From Madurella fahalii (lineage: Eukaryota; Ascomycota; Sordariomycetes; Sordariales), in assembly GCA_029876055.1 (NCBI GenBank), contig CM056876.1:992001-1056000 (forward strand): 64,000 nt of DNA, read 5' to 3'. This document shows, piece after piece, positions 34,150 to 45,312 of this stretch. Position 1 is the first letter of the stretch, and every line of letters starts with the position of its first letter. The translations under genes and the position numbers were made by a program. The notes below the pieces were generated by a model. It ran no database searches. It saw only the letters and a program-made list of their open reading frames with translations, and was not told where the DNA came from.

Positions 34150-35993
34150 ATGGCTCTCCAAGGATTCATCATCTTCTCGCTACTAGCCCCGATTGCAATA
34201 GGGTTCTGCCCACCCACCGGCCCAGTTCTCCCGCCGCCCGTAATTGCGAACTCGTTTTCGTTAAACGCACTGAAAAAAGTGGTAGATGCCTCGCTTCGCA
34301 GTGCTGCGCTACCTTGGAACGCATCAACGACTTCCTTCTCTGTGCAGATGACATCTCGGGAAGGAAAGTTTTTTGAGTACCATTACACGGCACCCCTTCG
34401 GAATTCGTCTGGCGTCCAGCAAGTTCGGGGAAGCACAGTCTACAGGGCAGCATCCGTCACGAAGGTTTTCAATGTGCTGGCTCTTCTGCTCGCCGCGGGA
34501 GACAAACTCGACCAACCGGTTTCCTCTTACCTCCCGGAATTAAATGCGAGCCGTTATGGGAATGTTACACTACGAATGCTTGCGGGCCAGCTAAGCGGGA
34601 CACCTCGATGGGGTTAGTCAGATCTACGCACCAGTTGTTGAGCGGCGATCATACTGACTCGTCCTTTTCCTAGGCAATGCGTTTGACCTCTACACCACAA
34701 TGGGACAGCAGTTGGAAGGTCTCGGCTTTCCCCTCCCACTACCATCCGAAGTGCCAGCTTGCGACACCACAACAGACACTCCAGTGTGTACACGAGCTGG
34801 TCAGTTATCACACAAAGAAACCTCACCAGAATGCTAACGATCTCAAAAAGAGTTCTTCGACTGGCTGAATGAGGGCCAGAATCCGCTCGTCTGGCAGCCG
34901 GGTGACAAAGCGGCATATTCAAACCTTGCTTATATATTGCTCGGATATGCTCTAGAAAACATTACAACAGCAGATTTCAACAACCTCCTGCATTCCACCA
35001 TTCTTGACCCCTTGGGTCTAATAACTACCGGACTCGCGCCGCCCAACGCCTCCGATGCAATTATACCCGCCGAAACGGGCTGGTCATGGTATCATATGGA
35101 TATCGGTACCTTCCGAGCGTACGATAACTAAACCTTCACAATTCCTTGGTCTACCTCGGCACCTTGACTGACCCAAGCACAGTACTGCCGGTCTTTACTC
35201 AACTCCGGACGAACTCACCACTTTTCTCCGTTCCGTCCTCAACCACGAACTCCTCTCCCCAGGACAGACCCGCCTCTGGCTAAAGCCTTCTGTTTTTCTC
35301 TCATCGCTCCATGGCGCTATCGGGATGCCTTGGGAGATTTTCCGCCTCACACATCTGACGCCGCAACCACGGTCTGTCGACATTTATACAAAGTCAGGCA
35401 GCCTCCCCGGCTACGCTGCATATGTGGCCCTTCTTCCGGAGTACGATGTTGGGATGACGGTCAATACGGCTGGGGACGACTCGAGTGAGACGGCCGCAAA
35501 GTGGCTCCTGGACACTAGTGTGGAAGCACTCATTCCTGCCCTGGAAGAATTGGCCCGCACCCAGGCTCGAATCAGATATGCGGGACGGTATGAGTCTGCT
35601 ACTAATGATGGAACGTCGAATTCATCCATGAGCTTGGTTCTGGACATCGATGACGGACCGGGATTACGGGTCATGGAGTGGACCAAGGGAGGGAAGTCGG
35701 TCCTCGACGCTATCGCTGCGATTGTGGGTATAAACGATGATGCTACGATTTTGGATGTGAGAGCGTACCCTGTCGGCGAGGACAACCGGTGGCGGCTCGT
35801 ATTTGAGACCCGCCGTCAAAACGAAGAAGGTCGACGAAGTATGTTTGACCTGGCATGCGAAACGTGGTTTCAGGTGGATAACTACCGCTATGCGGGTCTC
35901 CCCATTGATGAGCTTCTGTTTGTGGTGGCTGACGATGGCGTGGTCGAAGGCGTTCGGTCTCTGGGGCTGAGGGGGGAAGCAAGGAAGCTGTGA
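34150..35993 (+). CDS. secreted beta-lactamase-fold serine hydrolase
   Basis: Four exons, 34150-34612, 34674-34799, 34851-35118 and 35183-35993, give 556 codons (555 aa). Introns are 61, 51 and 64 bp with GT/AG ends and branch-like CTGAC or GCTAAC. The N-terminal MALQGFIIFSLLAPIAIGF is a signal peptide. Catalytic motifs of the class C beta-lactamase/PBP family are all present: SVTK (S-x-x-K), YSN in AAYSNLAYILLGYALE, and KSG in YTKSGSLPGYAAY. A roughly 190-residue C-terminal extension after the fold is typical of fungal members. Likely a secreted esterase, amidase or peptidase; the substrate cannot be read from sequence. The donor GTTAGT of intron 1 and GTCAGT of intron 2 are slightly unusual, but each restores frame and family pattern. 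Confidence 0.85.
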
Positions 35994-38521
35994 CTTGGTT
36001 TATTGAAGTGTGGTGAAGCCTGCTAGAGTCATCCACCTTCAACGTCAGGTTTGTTCCCCGGATTGGAAACAAACTGTAGAATAGCGTTAGATCTCTTGAC
36101 TTCAGCTTCAGTAGAAATTATCAGGTAGAATCTTGCCTTGCTTTAAGTATGTGGTGTATCTAGGAGGCAATCCATTTCCCATATGCTGGTCATCGCAATT
36201 GGTCAACCCAGACGCCACCACTTGATCCGGGGTGTTACTTAATAGAGGCAGAGTGGGCAGATTTTCCAGTCCAAGACGGCTGTCGGCGAGCGAGCCAATG
36301 GCCATCTCGTTCAGGGACAGTAAAGACCTAGAGCTACCTGCGGGCTACCGAAATCGGCTGAAGACGAACGAGACCACAGCCAGTCCTCCAACAACAACAA
36401 GCCAGGCCTTTGTCGGACAGCATTGGTCCGATATGACTCCACATCTTCGTCGGCGGAGGTTTGAGCACGTACCTCGTACGGCTAGGGGGCCCACGCCTTG
36501 ATCCGTTAATGGAGATCTTAAAAGTCGTTGACCAATCACATCATCGTCACCCGGTGTTTGTCATGTCCATCACCGAGCTGAATGGCCTGCTCCATTCCGC
36601 CAGCTTTTGGCTCTTAGTCTGGCCTATTCTTCCAACACCCTGTCACTGAAGGATACCAGCTTTGCAACCCACGGAAACCCAGATGACGAACGGGGGTCTA
36701 AGTATCGCTCTAACCCTAAGCTAACCCTAACCCTAATCCATCTCTCGTTTAAGCTGGTCTCGGACCTCCCTCTCCTGAGGCTGGCATCCCACTTTCTCGC
36801 ATCCTACCCACCATATCCTTGCCGACTACAACCTCAACCCGCCACTGGCGTGCCGCGCCACAATTGCCTGACGCGCTGCTCAGGAGTCTCCAATTAGGAT
36901 CGTCGTGGCTGGCCAGCTGTGTCCAACACCATCCAAGCATATGAGTCAATTTAGGACCGAGGCAATCTACGCACCGCTCTTCAACCCGATCACCTGCCCG
37001 AACAGCCCTACCCGTCATGGCCCAAGGACGTTGTATTTGGCTGACCACCCGATAAAAGGCTTTGCCATTGGCCATATCATTGATACTAGTTAACATCAGA
37101 TGGCTCGCTTCGCCAACCTACCTACGCCAGTATGTGGGACCTTCATAGCTTATGTGCCAGTTCTCGGGTCGACCACACACCCACACTAGCACCGATGGCT
37201 CGCAACACGCCGCGGGCAATATATTAGGATACGACCTAGACCGTGAGCCAGCACATCAGACAATCTCGCATGCAGCACGCCGAACCATCATTACCTATAC
37301 GACCCGACACCTGCGGTGGGCGACACTTCCATCAGACGGACCTGCAGAGAGCGGCTACATGCCGCCTAGACCCTTTAGCCGCAAAAGGAAGCTGGGGAGA
37401 CACTCTCAGACTCAGCAGCTGGCTACCGGGTACTAAATGGGGGCCCTGCAGCTGTCCTAGTGTAACCACAGCAGCCTGAGGCAGATGGAGCTTCCCGAAG
37501 GTGCGTCCCGTCTTGTCGCACTCGCTGGCCGCCGGACGCTTGCTCGCCGCCCTACCAAAATCTACGGCGGATTGCGGGTTCCATGTCAGTGTTACCCCCG
37601 CCAATCAGGATCTTCAGGAACAGGTACCAAATCTGGTTGCCGTTCCTGCTTCTGGAAGCGCCTGATCGCTCGCATCCTCGCAACTTAGGTACCGTACGGT
37701 GCTGCGTAAAGACTCGGGCAGATCCTGTCTACCTATCACCACGTCGTCAGCCCCAACCATTTCGCTGGCTCCCTTGCGTGCATTGGGCTCTATATCGCAA
37801 ATCACGGTAGAAGCCATGGTATTCTGCCCGAAACATTCTGTCCTCCGGCCCCCCGCAATCCCCACCCCTCCATTTCTGCCCATTATAACGGAGCGGTCTT
37901 AATACCCCGCAGAGGCTACGGCACCACTTTGTCATCAAGTCGCGGCCCCGTGGCCATTGCATGTCCGAATTAACGGTGCTTGGCTAAAAGCCTCGTGCCG
38001 CCCAATGGGGGTTGCATTTCTCGCCTGCGATACGCCCGACCTGCCTCCCCCAGAAAGACGGCTGGGATCGCAATCCCAGCTGCTGCCGAGGCCCTCTACC
38101 ATGAGAGCTTGCCATGCCCGTGCGGTCCATCCCATGGAGCTTGTACCCATGGCTGCCGATGATACCTTAGTAATCTGGGTAAATTCGCGTGCGATCTGCC
38201 TTGGTCGCTTGACCCGCCTCATCTCCAGGAACTCGGGGGGGCCCAAGGGCGAGGAGAATCCGCCATAACTCGTTAACTCCCGGCACTCAGCATGCACATA
38301 TATATAGATATGCATATATTCTTGCCGTAGTACGGCGACGCCGTGCTCCCTTCCGTCCACGCGAGCTCTCGTTCCGGCACGACCTCAACGTCTACAGCGC
38401 CGAGCGCAAACTTTCGCCCGCACGCTGAGCCGCCCGCCCCAGTTACTCGCTCCATCCCTCTCCCCCTCCTCCTCTTCCCCTCCCCTCGTGAGAGCAGGCC
38501 CATCGACAAGTAGGCGGCGCC
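35994..38521. other. 2.5 kb intergenic, promoter of the subtilase gene at its right end
   Basis: No gene is supported. Overlapping frames occur on both strands from 36.3 to 38.4 kb. A minus-strand frame near 36345-36430 encodes one hydrophobic segment (AWLVVVGGLAVVSFVF) but has no clear start. An interstitial telomeric tract is at 36711-36738. An AT-rich block (CATATATATAGATATGC, near 38295) lies about 220 bp before the subtilase ATG, followed by C/T-rich sequence typical of fungal promoters. Confidence 0.5.
36711..36738. repeat. interstitial telomeric repeat (TAACCC)n
   Basis: TAACCCTAAGCTAACCCTAA and a further CCCTAA give three TAACCC units with one interrupted junction. This is the complement of TTAGGG, the standard ascomycete telomere repeat. 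Confidence 0.75.
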
Positions 38522-41347
38522 ATGGTCCGAATTGGCCTCTCCACGGCGCTCCTGGCGGCCGCAGCTGCTCAGGGCGTCTTTGGGAGCACGGCGGTCCCGG
38601 AGGCCATCCCCGGCGCGTACATCATTGAGTATGAGGATGACGTCGCGGTATTATCTGCCAATGCACGTGCTCCCCAGGCAGATTGCTTACAAGCAACGTT
38701 CAACAGAGCGATCGCGTTGCGTTCTCGGCGCTCAATGTGGATGCCTCGGTGCGGACCGAGTTCAACTCGAAGATCTTCAAGGGCGTGGCTGTCGACTTTG
38801 CGGACGTCAAGAATGCCGAGGAGACCGCGGCCAAGGTGGCTGCCAACCGCCAGGTGAAGAACGTGTGGCCCATTCGCAGCCACCCACTTCCCAGGGACAT
38901 CATCCATTCCACAGGCACCAAGGCAGAGCAAGTAGCCTCGGCGCTCGCCAGACGGCAGGCTGGCGGCAACACCACCGACACCTTCAGCACGCATCTGCAA
39001 ACCCAGGTGAACAAGCTGAGGGACGCGGGGGTCAGGGGCAAGGGTGTCAGGGTCGCTGTTGTCGACACCGGCGTAAGCCTCGTCCTCTCCGGCTGACGTG
39101 TCTGGCTATGCTAACCTGGAGAGCCAGATTGACTACAAGCACCCTGCGCTTGGAGGCTGCTTTGGCCCGGGCTGCTTGGTCGCGTACGGCTACGATCTCG
39201 TTGGTGATAACTACACCGAGCTGGACGAAAGGACGACAAAGCAGCCCGACAATGACCCGATGGACGAGTGCAACGGGCACGGCACCCATGTGGCGGGCAT
39301 CATTGCGGCGCAGTCGGGCAAGAACCCTTGGGGCATCGTTGGAGCCGCGGAGGATGTTACACTTGGAGCCTACCGTGTGTTCAGCTGCAGGGCTGGTGGC
39401 GCTCCGGACGACGTCTTGATTGACGCGTATCTCAAGGCCTGGGAGGACGGGAGCGACATCATTACGGCTTCAATCGGTGGGCCCCAGGGCTGGCCAGATG
39501 GTGCGTGGGATGCTGTCGTTTCGCGCATTGTCGCCGAAGGGGTGCCCTGCCTCCTCTCGGCCGGCAACGACGGGGATAGCGGCATCTTCTTCGCGTCAAC
39601 GGCTGCGGACAGCAGAGGAGCTACAGCCATCGGGTCGGTCGACAACTCGCTGGCACTGGCTTTGATCAACCTCGGGAACTACTCGGTCGACGGCGTCGCT
39701 GCTGCCGAGCCCTTCGCCTTCATTCCTGCGGTGCAGTCCTGGACGCCCGTCACCCTTCCTTTGTGGGCTGTCAACTTCAACACCACGGATACCGCAAACG
39801 GCTGCGCTGCGTATCCCGCTAACACCCCCGATCTGTCGGGCTACATCGTGCTCATTCGCCGAGGCACCTGCACCTTCGCTGACAAGGTTGCTTTCGCGGC
39901 GGCCAAGGGAGCCAAGTACATTCTTTTCTACAACAATGTCGAGGGCACCATGACCCCCAGTCTCGGCACATCCGAGGGCCTGGTGACGGCCGCCGGACTG
40001 GTTCTCGCGACGCAGGGCGAGACCTGGGTCAAGGCCCTCGCTGCTGGGTCCGAGGTGACAGTCACTCTTACCGACCCCCTGGGCGACTCGAAGCAGCTTC
40101 TCAGCCCCCCCAACACGGCGACTCCAGGCACCATGAGCCAGTACTCGAGCTGGGGTCCCACCTACGAGGTGAACCTCAAGCCTCAATTCTCAGCCCCGGG
40201 CGGCCTCATCCTGTCGACGTACCCACGGGCGCTCGGCTCCTACGCCGTCTTGTCCGGAACCTCCATGTCGTGCCCGATCGCTGCCGCCATCTACGCGCTC
40301 CTCATAAACGTTCGGGGAACCAAGGATCCCGAGACGCTCGAGAACATTGTGTCGTCGACCTCCAAGGCCATCATTTGGAATCCCGGCAGCCTCAACCAAT
40401 CTGGCCCCTATCTCGCCCCCGTCCCGCAGCAGGGCGGCGGGCTTATGCAAGCCTGGGACGCAGCCTACGCAAAGACTCTTCTTGGTGTCTCGAGCATTTC
40501 CTTCAACGACTCTGAGCACTTCGTCGCCACCAGGAACTTCAGCATCCACAATACGGGGTCAGCGTCTCTCACCTACAAGCTGGCCAACGTTCCTGCTGGT
40601 ACGGTTTACACCTTCGGTACTGATGGCAGCAAGAAGCCGCTCGCACTTCCTCAGACAGCCCCGGTGGGCACGTTCGCCTCGCTCAACTTCTCATCCAGCG
40701 AGATCACCATCGGGGCTGGCGAGCGCAGGTTCATCACCGTCACGGCGACGCCACCCACCGATCTCGATGCCGAGCGCATTCCCGTCTACTCGGGCTTCAT
40801 CACCATCAACGGTACCGACGGCACAGCACTCTCCCTGCCCTATCTTGGCGTCGTCGGCAACTTGCGTTCGATCCCCATCGTTGGCCAGTATAGGGGCCCC
40901 GATACCCAGCCCACTCACGGCGTCTGGATCACGCTCTCGACCGACCGCTCTACCTACGCCAAGGTCGCCTCGAACGCGACCTTTATGATTCCGGAGCCCG
41001 GGAGTGGCATCAAGAACGCCGTGTACCCGAAGCTCGCCCTTGCCTTCAACATGGGTTCCAACCTGGTGCACGCCCTCGTCGTTCCCGTCGGCAGGTCGCT
41101 TCCCAGCAACGCGACCGAGATCCTGGGTGTTCAAACCCTTGGCGAGATGGCGGGCTTCCCCAAGAAAGCCATCTCGCGTGCTACCGACGGGCACACGTGG
41201 AAGGGTGAGCTCTCGACCGGTGGTTACGCGCCAGCGGGTGCATACAAGATCGTGGTCAAGGCGCTACGTATCTTTGGCGACCCGAAGGACCCCACGGACT
41301 GGGATACAGCTGAGACGCAGCCTTTCCGAATCGCATACGAGTTTTAG
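38522..41347 (+). CDS. secreted subtilisin-like serine protease (S8) with PA domain
   Basis: Three exons, 38522-38647, 38707-39072 and 39128-41347, give 904 codons (903 aa). Intron 2 (GTAAGC...GCCAG, branch GCTAAC) joins VVDTG to IDYKHPALGG. Intron 1 (GTATTA...AACAG, 59 bp) is the best in-frame choice, though GTCGCG three codons earlier is possible. MVRIGLSTALLAAAAAQGVFG is a signal peptide. The catalytic triad is visible: Asp in VDTG (about residue 162), His in GHGTHVAG (about 215), Ser in GTSMSCP (about 540). A PA domain is inserted before the Ser (DLSGYIVLIRRGTCTFADK), and an Fn3-like domain follows. This layout matches PA-bearing secreted fungal subtilases. It probably degrades extracellular protein. 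No break seen. Confidence 0.92.
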
Positions 41348-42359
41348 GCAACAGAGCAACGTAAGCTCAACGACCAGAAGTAAGGCTCGCGTCCCATGTT
41401 TGTCATCGCCATCTATGATGAATATCAATCAGGTCCCCAGAGGTGTCTCTTCGGTCTCCTCGTGTTAAGTTTAGCACTCGCGCGCCTCGGCCAGAGATAT
41501 CTGGACGACTTGACGCGCCTCAACTATGGTGATGAGCCACGCTAACTAGCAAAAGCCCTGAACAACATGCGCGCGAACCACCAAGCAGATCAGCCGTTCA
41601 TGTTCGATCTTCTTCAATCAAAAGGGGAGCGGTGGCTTGGCAGGTTGGCGAGCACAACCGCATCACTTGGTGGAGTGCGCTTCTTGGCCTCCTTGTATTA
41701 GCGTTGCTCCTATAGCAAAAGACCCATGTCTTCAAGTTCCCTTGTAGTACTGGAAGTCTTCCACAAGATCAGACAGGATGCCAATACCCCCCTTTCTGAA
41801 GGGTATAGGATTAGATACCCAGTGCGCCAAGTACTACAACTTTTACATCTTCCGAGTCTGCCGCAGCGCCGTGTAATCTCGCTATGGAGCACCCAGCCAC
41901 CCACTATTATGTGCCCAATAGTCTCCCTCAGTTATAGGTTGACGAGCAAGCCCGGAGGCTATTATCTCGAGGCTTAGGCGTCCTATCCTTTTATCTGCAA
42001 GGTCATGTTCACCAGCGTGCCTAGCTGCGTCGACCCGTGCTCCCGCACCACCACATCCTTTATGTTTCTAAGGATAACATTAATAAATTGCCAGTGCCTA
42101 AAAGATGAAATATATTGCCAATAGTAGAGCAAAGTTAGAGAAGCCGTTCTAATGAGAGGTCAATAGATGGGTATAAAACGAATGTCCTGCAAACAGGAAA
42201 TCGGAGCTGGGTCGCCAAAAGAAGGATGAAACGCTTGGATTCGGGAGTGAATTGGGGAAAAGTGCCTCGGGTACTTGTGCCCCAGGGTGCTTGGGCGCTT
42301 CTGGCTGGGACTGGTGCACTGGCTAGGGACCCAGACTGTCGGCCTTCGACAGAAAAGAA
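41348..42359. other. intergenic, no gene seen
   Basis: 3' flank of the subtilase gene, then mixed sequence. Short frames at 41710-41977 show no domain. Confidence 0.5.
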
Positions 42360-42650
42360 CCGAATTCTAGACCTTCTTCTGCTTCAATTGCTCGCTCCAT
42401 TTGGGAGCTATCTTTGCGTGCGAGATGATCTCCTTCTGAGCAGAGAAGCTCCATCTACATACGTTGTTTCAACTTTGACCGGGCTGCAGGTGGCCCAATT
42501 TGTTGTGGCGTCACCTGGCCTGTCTTGTCACTCGTCCATCTTTATCTGTCCTGATATTTGTTGTCTTTGTCCCCCCATTTGTTTGGTCGGGTATGTGGGT
42601 GTAAATGAGTGTTTCTGCACCATTTCAATACTCAGTCGAATTCGGTACCA
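42360..42650 (+). repeat. dispersed repeat R1, copy 2
   Basis: It matches the minus strand of 1640-1925. It carries about 30 bp (around TACTCAGTCGAATTCGG) not present in copy 1 before the shared TCACAGGCAA. A 152-codon open frame crossing it (42226-42684) is not considered real. Confidence 0.65.
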
Positions 42651-43048
42651 TATCACCGTCACAGGCAAAGGTGACAGCATCTAAGCATATATACAACATC
42701 ATGGGAACTTACTCCTTTAACCGAAAAATGCTTGTTGTTAGCGCTCACTACTAGTTGGCAGTCTAAAGCTAGGGAACTAAGATTGAGAGGCATGCCATAA
42801 TTCAATTCTATCAAATGAACGTGAGGTATCGACAAACATCATTTTCAACTCAGAGCCCACTTGCACACCAACATAAAACGCTGTGTTGAACCCGCTTCAT
42901 TTGGCGTTTGTGGTCCCGGAGATTAGAGAGCGGAGGTATTGACGTCTGTCTTTGGCTGTCAGCCCCAGGATGCCAATCTGCTACACACAACATGCACACG
43001 AACCTCTTCCGAGGAGTATCGAAGCACTCGCATCTTGGTCCAAGTCGC

Positions 43049-43330
43049 TTAGTCCTCGTCACAGTGAAAACCATGATAACCAGCAGGGCATTCGAAATCC
43101 CCATGGTCCTCGTGGCATCCCGGACAGGGGTCGGAGAGATTAAACCATTCTTCGCAGCAGAAACTGCATTCTGGGGCGCCCAACACCTCATAACAAGGGA
43201 AACCGTGGTTGGTAATACCGTCGCGTGGGCATGAACACGGGTCCCGCGGATTGAGTAGTGACCCGCTGCTGAGAGGCGAGGCGGCCGCTACGGTGACGAG
43301 CGTGGTGAGGAGGAGGGTGAATGAGACCAT
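43049..43330 (-). CDS. small secreted 10-cysteine protein (effector-like)
   Basis: A single-exon 93-residue protein. MVSFTLLLTTLVTVAAASP is a clear signal peptide, leaving about 75 residues with ten cysteines arranged as C-x-C, C, C-x2-CC, C-x2-C, C, C. The mature chain is acidic and rich in Gly, Pro, Asp and His; the end is GYHGFHCDED. Ten cysteines imply up to five disulfides. A TATA-type box (CTATAAAATA on the minus strand, 43421-43430) lies about 90 bp before the ATG. No known domain is recognised. It may be a secreted effector, antimicrobial or wall-associated peptide; the call as a gene rests on signal peptide, cysteine density and promoter. Confidence 0.78.
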   Translation of the reverse strand: MVSFTLLLTTLVTVAAASPLSSGSLLNPRDPCSCPRDGITNHGFPCYEVLGAPECSFCCEEWFNLSDPCPGCHEDHGDFECPAGYHGFHCDED

Positions 43331-45312
43331 TCTGGACGGCTGGGAGTAGAGGGATCGATTAACGAGTTGTTTGAGAGAACTAAAGGAGATGCTTTGTCGA
43401 AGTTTCGGGAGCTTCTGGGGTATTTTATAGTTCAGGAGGGAGGTGGGAGTGGCGAAGTAGACTCTTGTTGCCTCCAGTACCTCGTCTGGCTATTCCGCTA
43501 CCCATCCCTTACTGCCTCGTAGGATCCAGTGGAGACTGTGTAGGAACTGGATCGTTCTTGAGGATGCTCTGTCCAACCATGAAACTTGACGCTCTCCTGA
43601 ACGCAGCCCACCCTCGCAAAATGGAGTACTCTGGTGACGGCAAACATCCATATGATCTTCCCAGCGCCATCCATCCCGCGCCAGACCTTGCCATCTAACA
43701 TTCTATTGCATTTCGCTATGCGCGGCGCTCAGATGGGGATTCTTTCTCCACGCCAAGCAATCCGAGAACCTGAGCAACTCTCTTAAACAAACACAAGCGC
43801 AATATGCAGTCCACCAACGACCTTGGCATTACAAGATATTTACCACTATCTTTGCGCCATCAAGCACTTACTCCGTAGCAAGCCTGGCTGTTATCTTTCT
43901 GTTAGACCCGCTGGCCCGCCATGCCCGGCCTAGCGGCGAGGGCCCACCTGCGAAATGCCCCCGCGCCAAGCAGATTGGGACCTTGATGGCTTTGTTGAAC
44001 TGACACAGCTTGAGCAAGTCGGTCCGCTCCAGACAAGTGGCGTCCTGAGTGACTGGATTAAGAATGTATCCCAAGCACAGCATTCAGAAATCGATGGTTC
44101 CAACAAACCATGGGCACCTTCAGCAGGAGCCCAGACGGGAGGGAGAATCCATAAGATGCATTACAACTTAATTCCTATATCTTGGGTAAGCGAGGATAGA
44201 GCATGATGGCCAGTCAACTGATGTAAATTAACAGTCCCGTTCCAGAGTTGGGGTTATGCGATCTACCTTATACCTCCGGGAGCACAAGTGTTGGGTAAGT
44301 GGACTTCATGCAAGCCGAGTGCAAAACATGTGAAGCGACCCATACTAGTTACCGCCCACCAAATTCCGTCGGTTTCAGCTCACCGACAGCCTTCGCTTAC
44401 TCGTTCCGTCACCCCACCTTCATCCCTGGCCTCCCTATCTTAGGGAGAATAGACTAGTGGAGTGCGGCATGGTCCGTAGCGAGCCCAGTGTTAATGTTGG
44501 CGGATCCCGCGCGCAGGGTTCATTTGGTTTTTACCTGGTTAGAGATGCCTTTAGGAATGATATCGGGACATGTCACATCTTTTCTGATGGCAAACGACAT
44601 AATTAGTTTCCAGAACTCTCTCAGTGCGTTTCTAGACCGGTCAAAGCGTTTAAGGTAGGAGGACGTTATTTCTCCAATTGGCAATGGTTAATTGATTAGG
44701 ATCAAGACAATCGGACCTCTTCCAGTTGCATTCGCAACATACCGTGAACCTTGAAAACCCTTCAAGAATCACGACTGCAGGAAGTCGTCCCCCGCTGGGC
44801 AGTGCCATGCAGTTTGCCTAGTTCCGGTCCTCCTCAGCCACCTACTGAGCCTTAACGAAGCGATCCTGCCTTGTCCTCTACGTGCCAAGCGACTCGGGAA
44901 CCTTGATAGCTCTCCAGACCTTGGCAGTAATCAAACCACATTCAGCAAGGTCGGCATACTTTACCGCATGAGTTGATGGTGGCGCCGGTGAACCTTGTTA
45001 AGAACCTCTCTGTCTGCATCTCAAGAATCAATAGTGCCCGTAGTCACCCAACATTTATCACGTCGCCCATCATCGGCCACCCAAAGGACCCGGTGAACGC
45101 GGGGTGTTGGTGGCCAAACAACCAAAACATGGCCGGTGGCTGGTTTTGCGGTAATTACCAAGTACTTGTACATCCATGAGCTGTCGGCATTTATGCACCG
45201 TCTCCTCCTTGCTTCGCAGCGCCCCGACAGGATCCGAGATTAAGCAGCTTCCTATGTCAGTTGCCTTGCCCCCTCCGTTCTTTTTGAAGTGCTCTCAATC
45301 TATTCTGCAGGG
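43331..45312. other. 2 kb intergenic, no gene supported
   Basis: It contains the promoter of the small cysteine-rich gene at its left. Overlapping short frames at 43465-43701 on both strands and scattered frames to 45.2 kb lack domains. Confidence 0.5.
43421..43430 (-). promoter_or_regulatory. TATA-type box of the 10-cysteine gene
   Basis: Minus-strand CTATAAAATA about 90 bp upstream of ATG 43330. Confidence 0.5.

Noticed and set aside
36108..36539. Possible two-exon minus-strand gene with one membrane segment
   Set aside because: Exons could not be joined with good splice sites and no start or family was recognisable.
38532..39419. 295-codon plus frame overlapping the subtilase gene
   Set aside because: Alternative frame of the spliced subtilase; Arg/Ser-rich shadow composition typical of GC-rich coding DNA.
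42226..42684. 152-codon plus frame
   Set aside because: It overlaps dispersed repeat R1, and copy 1 does not preserve it as an intact frame.
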